Of a stretch of DNA of 64,000 nt, positions 51,129 through 59,328 are shown in pieces. The notes beneath the pieces were generated by a model. That model worked only from the letters and a program-made list of their open reading frames with translations, ran no database searches and was not told where the DNA came from. Numbering within the stretch: the first letter of the stretch is position 1; the number at the start of each line of letters is the position of its first letter. The stretch comes from Microvenator marinus (lineage in GTDB: Bacteria; Myxococcota_A; Bradymonadia; Bradymonadales; Bradymonadaceae): positions 893,501-957,500 of the forward strand of contig NZ_CP042467.1 of NCBI RefSeq assembly GCF_007993755.1, written 5' to 3'. The translations under genes were made by a program, and so were the position numbers.

Positions 51129-53776
51129 TATCTAATCCAGTCTATATCCCTAAGTGGCATTGGATTCTCGTGAACCAACCACCATGAACTCGTTCGACGG
51201 TTATACAACCAGATTTGACTTGTGCCACTCTCAGTTTGCCCGAGCACCAGAACATTCGTGTCCGCGTCCATGCCCACTGCGGATTGCACCTCAACGATTC
51301 CCGGGGGCACAAACTCCACTGCTGTGCTCGAAGTCACGCGCCACGCGCTCGTGGCGGTTTCAGTACCTTTGGCGACGATGATAGTTTGGAGCTGGTTTGC
51401 CCGCACGCTACGCACGTCCTCAAGCAACGACGTGACCAGGGTGGTGATGGTTGAAATGGTTCGATACGGTAGCAGACATCCCACACACGAATCACCACCG
51501 GCGTATACCACGGACCCATTGAGGGGGTTATAATCTGGCTCACTGATGGTTTCAAAACCCGCAAAGATTGGGTTGATCGACACGCTTGGGAGCAGATTGG
51601 CGAGCACGAGCGACGGCTCGCCGTCGAGGTTCATCGTTGCAGCAATCGCGTCGAGTGGGTCGCCAGTCGAAGCTGGGTCCACACCGAAGAGCTCGCCTGG
51701 CATCGTGGTTGCGCTCACTATCCCACTGTTGAGGTCCACGCGCGACCATTCGTTGGTCTGACCCACCGCGCCATTCAACACGACGAGTGAACTTGCTGTG
51801 TGCCACCTCGGCAAAGAAGGACCATCGTCCACGTTGACTTCGGTCACGTCCGGGGTTCCGAGTTCGAGATACTCAACGCCTCGATTGTTCCCCTCGCCTT
51901 TGACCCAGACAATTCGCCCTGAATTCGGGAAGGCGAGCGGGTTGGTAGAATTTCCAAGCGTACTGTTCTCTTGGGAATCGGAATAGCCATCGCCATCGTC
52001 GTCTGGGTCGAGCGCATTGATGATGCTGTCATTATCGGTATCGAGTGGGAATCTATCTGTTTCATTCGGGATCCCATCACCATCGATATCAGGATCGTCC
52101 ACATTATCGACGCCATCATTATCGGTATCGAGTGCGCGTGAGATGGTCAAAAGCTCGTCGTTCGGATCGGGAACCACGTCGGCATCGTTCGGAATGCTAT
52201 CACCATCAATATCCGGGTCACACGCGTCACCAAAACCATCACCGTCGAGGTCGGATTGGTCCGCGTTTTCTACTTCGCGACAATTGTCGATGATATCAGA
52301 GACGCCGTCGGCATCGGCATCTAGACCGGCTGCGGCCGGCAAACACGAGAGCGAGATCACACGACCGCTGATGCTATTCGTATCACGGCTCAGAACCACA
52401 AAACTCTGGCTCGACTCCATCGAGATGAACTCGGTCGCTCCCGCGGGCCAGGTTTGATTGAGCTCTGGCACAGGGACAATCGTGCCAAACTCGTCGGTTC
52501 TAAATGCATTTCCGGTGAGCCTATCAAAGACCCAGAAGTTCCCGTTCTCGCCGGGTACTAGGAATGGATGTGTCAGGTCGTCGGGTAAGAGCCACGAGCG
52601 CGAGCTCAAGCCAGAATTCGGCTCGGCAAAGTAGATCCGCATGACCACGCCGGAAACGTGGTAGAAAAATCCGCGCTGGGTCTGAGTTCGTCCAACATGC
52701 CAACGCTCACGATCCGCGAAACTGCCGGTAGCTCTGAGTGTAAAGGTCTGGTTAGAACGGTTGTACTCCATGAGTTGCCAGCTGGTTTCTGGCCTCGGCC
52801 CCTGCCAACCTACGACCCAAATCTCCCCATTTTCGAGTGTCAAGACGTGCGGCTCATAGACGCTGCGAGAGAAGTACTCAAACGGGGTGGTTTGAGTGGT
52901 GGATACGCGATTGAACCGGCCTGCTTGAACATCGTTTGCCAAGGCGGCGCCGGGCGTTGCGAGATAACCAGTTCCGAACGCAAAAGAGCGTGCATCGTAC
53001 AATCCACGGTGTAGCGCCTGTCCAGGCGTCAGCGTGCCGTCCCTGAGGTCCAAGAAGTCTACGTCTGCGCTCGGCAACCCCTGAGATTGGCCTCCGATCA
53101 AAGGGATTTGAGGAGAATTGATCAAATGAGGTAGGGCCACATTCTCGCGGCCCAGATCAATCGGGCCAAAATCGAGCACACCATCAACCGAAGGACCAAA
53201 GCAAAGCGGCGCGTCATCACACGCATCGCCCACCCCGTCGGCATCGGCGTCTTCCTGCCTTGGATTGGCATCATCCGGACAATTATCTTCGTAATCGGAA
53301 GTTCCGTCTGCGTCGGCATCGGGCAAACAGAGCCTTGTTGGAAGCCCCTCAGCGCTTGCACTCACACATGAGAGCGACTCGTTGGCGCACTCCTGGAGTT
53401 CGCAGGACGCCACACAATACGCAGCACCCGGCGTTGCAGAACATTGCGACCCTTCGGGACACGCATCCTCGGCGCAACTCTGAGTGCAAAAGCCGTCGAG
53501 ACATTCTTTCTCACCGCCACATTCCGAGCTCTCTGTGCAAGCAGCACCAATGGCGAGCGAAGGCTCGGCCATATCGGCGTCCTCGGCCATATCGGGCTCA
53601 GGACCAGAATCTCCGCCCATATCCGGTTCGGCCTGATCAGGCTGGTTCATATCACCGGCATCAGGAGTGGTTGTGCCCTCCTCTGTCGGAAAACTCTCGA
53701 AGTCTAAAAAGCAGCTGCTTGAACCAAGCGCCAGCATGAGCAAAAGGCCTAGGCCCTTCGGAAATTTTTCATTCAT
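51128..53776 (-). CDS. Large lipoprotein with thrombospondin type 3 repeats
   Basis: An 882-residue protein from ATG 53776, with a lipoprotein signal ending SSSC; the frame runs 16 codons further upstream without a signal. An acidic DAG/EPD-rich stretch and a Cys-rich EGF-like part (CTESSECGGEKECLDGFC) follow. Then come TSP3-type calcium-binding repeats: DADADGTSDYEDNC, DADADGVGDACD, then from about residue 465 DADADGVSDIIDNC, DLDGDGFGDACD, DTDNDGVDNVDD, DIDGDGIPNETD and DTDNDSIINALD. Between them and after them are strand-rich, probable beta-propeller segments. It should be a calcium-stabilised surface protein, and is coupled to the PEGA kinase gene downstream. Confidence 0.88.
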   Translation of the reverse strand: MNEKFPKGLGLLLMLALGSSSCFLDFESFPTEEGTTTPDAGDMNQPDQAEPDMGGDSGPEPDMAEDADMAEPSLAIGAACTESSECGGEKECLDGFCTQSCAEDACPEGSQCSATPGAAYCVASCELQECANESLSCVSASAEGLPTRLCLPDADADGTSDYEDNCPDDANPRQEDADADGVGDACDDAPLCFGPSVDGVLDFGPIDLGRENVALPHLINSPQIPLIGGQSQGLPSADVDFLDLRDGTLTPGQALHRGLYDARSFAFGTGYLATPGAALANDVQAGRFNRVSTTQTTPFEYFSRSVYEPHVLTLENGEIWVVGWQGPRPETSWQLMEYNRSNQTFTLRATGSFADRERWHVGRTQTQRGFFYHVSGVVMRIYFAEPNSGLSSRSWLLPDDLTHPFLVPGENGNFWVFDRLTGNAFRTDEFGTIVPVPELNQTWPAGATEFISMESSQSFVVLSRDTNSISGRVISLSCLPAAAGLDADADGVSDIIDNCREVENADQSDLDGDGFGDACDPDIDGDSIPNDADVVPDPNDELLTISRALDTDNDGVDNVDDPDIDGDGIPNETDRFPLDTDNDSIINALDPDDDGDGYSDSQENSTLGNSTNPLAFPNSGRIVWVKGEGNNRGVEYLELGTPDVTEVNVDDGPSLPRWHTASSLVVLNGAVGQTNEWSRVDLNSGIVSATTMPGELFGVDPASTGDPLDAIAATMNLDGEPSLVLANLLPSVSINPIFAGFETISEPDYNPLNGSVVYAGGDSCVGCLLPYRTISTITTLVTSLLEDVRSVRANQLQTIIVAKGTETATSAWRVTSSTAVEFVPPGIVEVQSAVGMDADTNVLVLGQTESGTSQIWLYNRRTSSWWLVHENPMPLRDIDWIR

Positions 53777-53910
53777 AGTCGAACCAATATTTTCGAGGTC
53801 TGCTCTCAAAGCCAAGGCTAGCACGCTCCCGGATTGCGACGCAACTTTGCCGCCTTCGACCGGCTTCTAAAAAAATCCTCAACACTTGTCTAAAACGTCC
53901 GAAAATAAGT

Positions 53911-54330
53911 GTGGATGTATTTTTTCAATCGCAGCACGTGGGATTCTCAAAAATGTTGCCGTTTCTAAAGCCATTCTTCACACCCAAGGCCAAATTGAGA
54001 GCCTTGGCTGCCCCTTTTCATAACGCCTCCCTGGTGGGATTTGACCTATTCATTCCGATCGAAAACCTATCAGACGCCGAGCGAGCCCTGGCAATCATCG
54101 AGTTTTCGAAACGAAAGAAGCTTCCGATCGAGAGTTGGGAGCTACACATCGGGAGTGCTTTCCTAGGTGGCCTATTCCCCCTCCTATGTTCTTTGGGAGA
54201 TGCGAACGACGTTACAATTCGGGTTGAACCGTCTCAGCTTAGGAAGTTTGAAGGCCTCGCGAAACGGCATCGCCTCCAATGCACGTTCAGAACATGCGAT
54301 TCGACTCAGACCGAATCAATGCTTCGATGA
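53911..54330 (+). CDS. Small protein of unknown function
   Basis: A 139-residue basic protein if started at GTG 53911; an ATG at 53953 is an alternative, and neither has a clear ribosome site. The middle (FDLFIPIENLSDAERALAIIEFSKRKKLPIESWELHIG) looks like a folded alpha/beta domain. I recognise no family. Its last 44 bases overlap the convergent TlpA gene. Support is frame length and reasonable codon use only, so it could be spurious. Confidence 0.42.
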   Translation: MDVFFQSQHVGFSKMLPFLKPFFTPKAKLRALAAPFHNASLVGFDLFIPIENLSDAERALAIIEFSKRKKLPIESWELHIGSAFLGGLFPLLCSLGDANDVTIRVEPSQLRKFEGLAKRHRLQCTFRTCDSTQTESMLR

Positions 54331-54874
54331 GTTGTTTGACCTCGGGGCGCGTCCAGTCGTAGGCGCTTACAAAACGTGCAACGATTCGGCCTTGACGGTC
54401 GATGATATAGGTTTCGGGGATTAACTCTGTCCCGTAGCGTGGCGCCGTTCCAACCTCCGGATCCCATAAGAGGGTCATGGCGCTTCGCTCTCCGGGGAGA
54501 AATTGGTTCATGAATCCAGTCATGTCTTCGAGCTTTTGGTCATGCGAAATCGCCACCATGACCATGCCTTGATCCGCGTACTGGCGGACCAAGTTCTCCA
54601 TGCTTGGCATCTCCTCGCGGCACGGCTCACAAAAACTCGCCCAGAAGTTTAAGAAGATGACCTGGCCACGATAATCCGCCAGCCGATGCGTCTTCCCATC
54701 AATACCTTGAAGCTCAAAGTTTGGCGCAGGCCTGCCGACCCACTCGCCACCGAGCTTCTCGATAGCCGACATCACAGCAGGGCTTTCGTCGAGGCTCCAA
54801 GACTTTGAGGCGAGGTAGCCGCCGGTGCTAACGAGGGCCACGATAAGCAGAATTTGTACGTGAAAGAATTTCAT
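54287..54874 (-). CDS. TlpA-like membrane-anchored thioredoxin
   Basis: A 195-residue protein with an N-terminal anchor or uncleaved signal (about 5-22) and a thioredoxin-fold redoxin domain. The active-site Cys pair is CEPC at 82-85 in LNFWASFCEPCREEMPS, and the cis-Pro segment is ELIPETYIIDRQGRIVAR. TlpA/ResA-type proteins reduce periplasmic disulphides, often for cytochrome c maturation, or act in oxidative stress. No cytochrome gene is near. The start overlaps the stop of the metallo-hydrolase gene by one base, so the two form an operon. Confidence 0.9.
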   Translation of the reverse strand: MKFFHVQILLIVALVSTGGYLASKSWSLDESPAVMSAIEKLGGEWVGRPAPNFELQGIDGKTHRLADYRGQVIFLNFWASFCEPCREEMPSMENLVRQYADQGMVMVAISHDQKLEDMTGFMNQFLPGERSAMTLLWDPEVGTAPRYGTELIPETYIIDRQGRIVARFVSAYDWTRPEVKQLIEALIRSESNRMF

Positions 54875-55659
54875 TACCAGCTGTTCCTAAGGTTTCGTAG
54901 GACTCTGAAAGCCGTTTCTGCGTCTGAGCTAGACTGCGCGGCCTCATCCGCCCAGATCTCAGCATGCGCACTTTTGAGCGCCTCTTGAACTTGGGCTTCG
55001 TGGGTCCTCATGAAGATATTGATCTTTCGTTCTTCGCCCAGAGTTCGGCTCAGAGATAATTCCGCATTCAACGCTTCTTTTGTGGCCTGGTCTTCTGGCA
55101 AAATATGAAGGCCAAACTCAAGGTTTCGTTGGAGATAGTGGTGGCCCGGATAATAAACGATATCCGCTGAAAGCGTCGGAAGAAGGCTATCAAATGTTTG
55201 AAAGAGGCTCTTGATATCTCCTCCAAACTTTACGTGGCCGCATCCGGCCCCGAAGATGGTGTCTCCGCTGAGCAGGTGCCTGTCTGCCAGAAACGCCACA
55301 TGCCCCAATGTGTGGCCTGGGGTCTCGATGACTTGGATTTTCTGGCCACCAAGCTCAATCTCATCTCCGTGAGCAACAACCCTGTCTACGGCATGGCTCA
55401 CGAGCTCGTTGACGCGCTCAAAGTCAGGCCCTGAGACGAGCTCAACGCCATCGAATGCTGCCAGAACCTCGTCGTTTCCACTCACGTGGTCTGGATGCCA
55501 ATGCGTATTCAAGACCATACGAAGTGTCTTGCCGGAGTTCTTCACGAACGAGATTGCACTCTTGGCGTCCACAGGGTCCACAAGCGCCACGTCGTTCTCT
55601 CTGACCAGAGCGTAGAAATAGTTGTCCGAAATCTGACTTTTGATGGTTTCGATGTGCAT
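54874..55659 (-). CDS. Glyoxalase II-like metallo-beta-lactamase-fold hydrolase
   Basis: A 261-residue enzyme from ATG 55659, three bases after the stop of the lytic transglycosylase gene; the frame extends 26 codons into that gene but without family similarity. Metal ligands lie in THWHPDH (His53, His55, Asp57, His58), with GHTLGHV and GHHYLQRN downstream supplying the other ligands. Length and the C-terminal helical segment PEDQATKEALNAELSLSRTLGEERKINIFMRTH match hydroxyacylglutathione hydrolase (GloB), which releases D-lactate from S-lactoylglutathione. Whether the organism uses glutathione is not shown. Confidence 0.88.
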   Translation of the reverse strand: MHIETIKSQISDNYFYALVRENDVALVDPVDAKSAISFVKNSGKTLRMVLNTHWHPDHVSGNDEVLAAFDGVELVSGPDFERVNELVSHAVDRVVAHGDEIELGGQKIQVIETPGHTLGHVAFLADRHLLSGDTIFGAGCGHVKFGGDIKSLFQTFDSLLPTLSADIVYYPGHHYLQRNLEFGLHILPEDQATKEALNAELSLSRTLGEERKINIFMRTHEAQVQEALKSAHAEIWADEAAQSSSDAETAFRVLRNLRNSW

Positions 55660-55661
55660 CT

Positions 55662-57434
55662 TCAGCGCCTTCGCGGGTAAACGATGATTCGTTGACCCGG
55701 TTGTAGGAGGTTGGAACGTCTGAGTGAACGATTCCATTTCTTCAAATCATTGACGGTCACTTTGTACTTTCTGGCAATGGTCCAGAGGCTCTCACCGCGT
55801 TTGACGCGATGCCTGAACACCCGTGGTTTCGCGCGACGCGTGAGCTTTTTGTGCTCGGTACTTCCCTCGACCACGGCTTTGACGTCTTCGTCGCTCATCA
55901 CGCGCGCAAGCTCTGGGCGCGTCTTAACGAAGACCTGAAGAACCATTCCGGGTTGAAGCTTGGCTGCCGGATCGAGGAAATTCCACACGAGAATATCCGA
56001 CTCACGCACGCCAAGGCCCGCGGAAATCGCGGCCAGGGTATCACCCGCGTTGACCTCGTAATAAAATCGCTCGAGGCCACTCACTTTCATCGCCTTTGGT
56101 ACGATGAGCGTCGGGGTTCTCGAGCGTTTCCCCCTCCAACTTCCTCGGCCCTCTTTTGGGATCAAAAGCTCAGTACCGTAAGGGACACGCTCTCTTGAGG
56201 CCAAGCCGTTGAGGGCTCGTATCACCCTTGGAGCCACGGCAAACTTTTGCGCTACGTCATCCAGCGTTTCGCCAAATAACGTGGTGTAAATCTCGTGCTC
56301 TACGTCGCCACGTACCTTGATCTTGTCGTAATTCTCTACAAATTTCGGGGTGCTCCCCTTTGGGATCCGCAAGTTGTATTCAGCACCTGGAGGTGTTTGA
56401 GCGGCGAGGAGTTCTGGATTGAGCTCGCGCAAGGTTTTGACATCCGTGCCGCTCGCGTCTGCAAAGATGCTAAGTCGAGTTCCACCTGGCACCTTGACCG
56501 TGTCAAACTCCCAAGGCTCGACCATGGTGACATGACTAAGCCCGAAAATATCCGCATTTTTGGTGACGAGTCCTGCGGCGAGCACTTTGGGCACGTAGCG
56601 CCGAGTCTCATCGTACATCCCGCCAGAGCGCTGGATATGCCAGTAGTCATTGCTATTGTACTTCTTGACGGTATTCCCAACGAGGCCGGGCCCCCCGTTA
56701 TAGGCAGCAAGCGCTAGCGGCCAGGAGCCAAAACGCTCGTAGAGCCTAGTCAGATAAGCGATCGCTGCATCCGTGGCCTTCTCGGGGTCTCGCCTCTCAT
56801 CTACCCATCGGTCGATTCGAAGCCCCATTTCGCTGCCCGTCGTCGGAATGAACTGCCAGACGCCTACCGCTGCAGCCGGTGAGGTTGCGCGTGGCGAAAA
56901 CCCAGATTCGATCATCGCTACGAATATTAGGTCCTCTGGGAGTCCAGCGGCTCTGAGCTTCGCCAGAATCATCGGTTGATAGCGGCCCATGCGCGAGATC
57001 CATCGCGCTAGAATTGGCTTCCCTCGCCCGTCGAAGAAGTCGAGATACGCCTTGATGCTCGGGTCTTGATGCTTAGTCAGGCCGAGCACCGGGGAATGCG
57101 AAAAACGCTCTGCGACGCCAGGCACCCCCAAAAGCTCTGCGCCACGCGGAACGCGGCGTGTGGTCAGCTCGGGCACCAAGCCGTGGTCGCTCTGAATTCG
57201 GTGAAGCGCTCCGGCAGAAGGCGCGAAGAGCTCGAGCGATGCCGACTCCGTGTAAACCTTGGGTTTCAGGGCCTCGGACTCAAGTTCTTGAAGCGCTCGG
57301 ATGTCTTCAAAATCTTCGGGAGCGACCTCTTCGATCACTTCTTCGTCGGTTTCTTCCTCGTCTTGCGCAGCGACGCTAAATGTTGCAAAGCTAACGAAGA
57401 AAAACCCTAGAATGGCGACTACGCACGATTTCAT
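55662..57434 (-). CDS. MltD-like lytic transglycosylase with LysM domains
   Basis: A 590-residue exported protein with signal MKSCVVAILGFFFVSFATFSVAAQ and an acidic spacer. The SLT domain (about 150-290) carries catalytic Glu176 in VAMIESGFSPRATS and the motif AAAVGVWQFIPTTG, then ALAAYNGGPG. Three LysM-type modules follow: HEIYTTLFGETLDDVAQKF (degenerate), YEVNAGDTLAAISAGLG and HRVKRGESLWTIARKYKV. These bind peptidoglycan glycan strands while the SLT domain cleaves them with anhydro-muramic acid formation. Its start is divergent from the AgmX-like gene. Likely involved in wall turnover along with PBP1A. Confidence 0.93.
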   Translation of the reverse strand: MKSCVVAILGFFFVSFATFSVAAQDEEETDEEVIEEVAPEDFEDIRALQELESEALKPKVYTESASLELFAPSAGALHRIQSDHGLVPELTTRRVPRGAELLGVPGVAERFSHSPVLGLTKHQDPSIKAYLDFFDGRGKPILARWISRMGRYQPMILAKLRAAGLPEDLIFVAMIESGFSPRATSPAAAVGVWQFIPTTGSEMGLRIDRWVDERRDPEKATDAAIAYLTRLYERFGSWPLALAAYNGGPGLVGNTVKKYNSNDYWHIQRSGGMYDETRRYVPKVLAAGLVTKNADIFGLSHVTMVEPWEFDTVKVPGGTRLSIFADASGTDVKTLRELNPELLAAQTPPGAEYNLRIPKGSTPKFVENYDKIKVRGDVEHEIYTTLFGETLDDVAQKFAVAPRVIRALNGLASRERVPYGTELLIPKEGRGSWRGKRSRTPTLIVPKAMKVSGLERFYYEVNAGDTLAAISAGLGVRESDILVWNFLDPAAKLQPGMVLQVFVKTRPELARVMSDEDVKAVVEGSTEHKKLTRRAKPRVFRHRVKRGESLWTIARKYKVTVNDLKKWNRSLRRSNLLQPGQRIIVYPRRR

Positions 57435-57503
57435 GCGCTTTCTTTACACTCAGACAACCGAAAGATGCAAACGGCTCGGGAATGAAAGCGTGGGTTGCCT
57501 TGG

Positions 57504-57532
57504 TTTAGAACGCGGCAAGAAGGCAATATACC
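57504..57532 (+). promoter_or_regulatory. Weak promoter candidate before the AgmX-like gene
   Basis: TTTAGA (57504-57509), 17 bases, TATACC (57527-57532); four of six matches each. It would put the transcript start about 10 bases before ATG 57549 and so argues against the upstream in-frame ATG at 57495. Confidence 0.27.
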
Positions 57533-57548
57533 GAGTTTTTTTCAAAGC

Positions 57549-58481
57549 ATGATTCGAACCCTACTCATACTCATGGTGATGACATTGGCGGCCCCGGTTT
57601 GGGCGCAAGTCGTGGACACACCGCGTGCGTTTGCGCGCTACTGTGAGCTTTCGAATCTCGCTGACGCAAATTCGCTCGAACGGCTTGAGGAGAGAAAGGC
57701 ACAGGTGCTTTCTCCTTTTTTGGTGCGGGTCCAGGCGCCGAATGTGCGAGCCGGTGTGTTTGACCCGGTCAGTGGTTTGATGAGTTTTGAGACAGGCGCC
57801 CAGATTCAGCTCTTTGAGGGGCATGGATTGAGCTGGGAGAGTCCCGAAACTGTGCGATTTGAGGTTACGTCTGAACAAGCGGAACTCCTGAACGCCCGAT
57901 TCGTGCTCGGCCATGCAAAGCTTGAGTTCCAAGTTTTGCCGGTGAGTTATGCCGATTTTGAGCGCTCGTTTTGTGAGACAGGCGTTGAAGAGGCTTTGAT
58001 CGTAGGACACGTCTTGAGTGTGAGAATCGTGGATGAAATCGGCCAACCGATGGCGAAATGGACTTCGGAACTCGGGCACAGAATCAACGTCCTTCGGGCC
58101 CACCGCTTGCCCACTTATCTCGGTGAGCTCGAACCGAGGGTTTCGGTTTCCGGCTTCAAGCTCACGCCGGACCTTCCGGCGCTCATCAAGGACCGAGCTG
58201 GCAAGACGGTTGAAGCTGAGCTCCAGACCATGCTCTTCACTTGTTATGTCAAGGGCCTGAAGCGCCACCCTCGGCTCCAAGGTGCGTTATCTGTGAGTTG
58301 GAAAACCGGCGACGCGAGGAGTCCGAGAATTTCTGTGGATTCGCTTCATAATTCCACCACAAGTGCCTGCGTGCTAAAGAAAATCTCCCGACTCGCCGAG
58401 ATTCAGTTCGATGCCGTCCCGAAAAACACACAAATCTCGCTGACGATTTTCATGAAACTTGACCCGAGAAAGAGCCTCTGA
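57549..58481 (+). CDS. Secreted protein with AgmX/PglI-like C-terminal domain
   Basis: A 310-residue protein with a signal peptide (MIRTLLILMVMTLAAPVWAQ) when started at ATG 57549; the frame reaches back to 57495, but that adds residues before the signal. The middle region is strand-rich and unknown. The last 100 residues (LQTMLFTCYVKGLKRHPRLQGALSVSW, then SLHNSTTSACVLKKISRLAEIQF) follow the AgmX/PglI C-terminal domain, a TonB-like module with two Cys found in myxobacterial gliding-motility and related proteins. There is no TonB-like membrane anchor, so it is probably periplasmic. It is a single gene, divergent from the lytic transglycosylase. Confidence 0.78.
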   Translation: MIRTLLILMVMTLAAPVWAQVVDTPRAFARYCELSNLADANSLERLEERKAQVLSPFLVRVQAPNVRAGVFDPVSGLMSFETGAQIQLFEGHGLSWESPETVRFEVTSEQAELLNARFVLGHAKLEFQVLPVSYADFERSFCETGVEEALIVGHVLSVRIVDEIGQPMAKWTSELGHRINVLRAHRLPTYLGELEPRVSVSGFKLTPDLPALIKDRAGKTVEAELQTMLFTCYVKGLKRHPRLQGALSVSWKTGDARSPRISVDSLHNSTTSACVLKKISRLAEIQFDAVPKNTQISLTIFMKLDPRKSL

Positions 58482-58534
58482 AACAAGGTAGTGTCTTGAA
58501 CTGAACCTCGGTTTGCCCGACACACCGGAATTGG

Positions 58535-59317
58535 ATGTCTTCTCAGCTTAAAAAACCTATCGAGTCCCTCGGGCGCGGACTTATCAGAAATGTAGAGGAA
58601 GTTGGGCATATGGCGATTATGCTGGGCCAGACCGCCGTATGGTTGGTGCGCCCACCCTATCGCCCAAGGATCTTCCTTCAGGCACTCGATCAGGTTGGCG
58701 TCGGTTCTGTTTTCATCGTCATCTTTACGGGTATCTTCACCGGACTTGTCCTGGCCTACCAGTCGATCATCGCGTTCGCGATGTTCAATGCGCAGACTCT
58801 CGTGGGCGGAACGGTGGCCGTCTCCATGGTGCGCGAGCTCGGCCCAGTGCTCACGGGCCTGATGGTTGCTGGCCGCACAGGTAGCGCCATGACTACCGAA
58901 ATCGGGACGATGAGAGTCTCTGAACAAATCGACGCGATGAGTGTGATGGCCGTCAACCCCATCCAGTATCTTGTGGCGCCTCGTGTTGTGGCTGGGTTGA
59001 TTACGATTCCACTCCTGACCTTGCTCTTCAATTTCGTGGGGATCGTAGCTTCGTACGTACTTTCGGTGAATATCATGGGCATCGACCCGGGTATTTTCAT
59101 CCAGAAAATTAAAGATTTCGTGACGCCTTTTGACCTCTTCGCCACAGCCCTCAAAGGGGCTTGCTTCGGGGTAGCCATCACAGTGATCGCCTGTTACAAA
59201 GGCTTCTTCGCGTCTGGTGGTGCAAAGGGCGTTGGAGAAGCCACCACGTCGAGTGTGGTGACCAGCAGCATAGCTATTCTGGTAATCGACTACATTCTCA
59301 CACTATTTCTCTGGTAA
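58535..59317 (+). CDS. mlaE: MlaE-family ABC transporter permease
   Basis: A 260-residue inner-membrane permease of the MCE/Mla lipid transporter. Five hydrophobic helices and the family blocks VFIVIFTGIFTGLVLAYQS, LVGGTVAVSMVRELGPVLTGLMVAGRTGSAMTTEIGTMRVSEQIDAM and ASYVLSVNIMGIDPG are present in full; the ELGPVLTGLMVAGR segment is the coupling helix that contacts the MlaF ATPase. Usually an mlaF gene is close by; here the next gene is the MlaD-like one, 11 bases on. The complex moves phospholipids between the membranes. Confidence 0.94.
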   Translation: MSSQLKKPIESLGRGLIRNVEEVGHMAIMLGQTAVWLVRPPYRPRIFLQALDQVGVGSVFIVIFTGIFTGLVLAYQSIIAFAMFNAQTLVGGTVAVSMVRELGPVLTGLMVAGRTGSAMTTEIGTMRVSEQIDAMSVMAVNPIQYLVAPRVVAGLITIPLLTLLFNFVGIVASYVLSVNIMGIDPGIFIQKIKDFVTPFDLFATALKGACFGVAITVIACYKGFFASGGAKGVGEATTSSVVTSSIAILVIDYILTLFLW

Positions 59318-59328
59318 GAACCACCACC

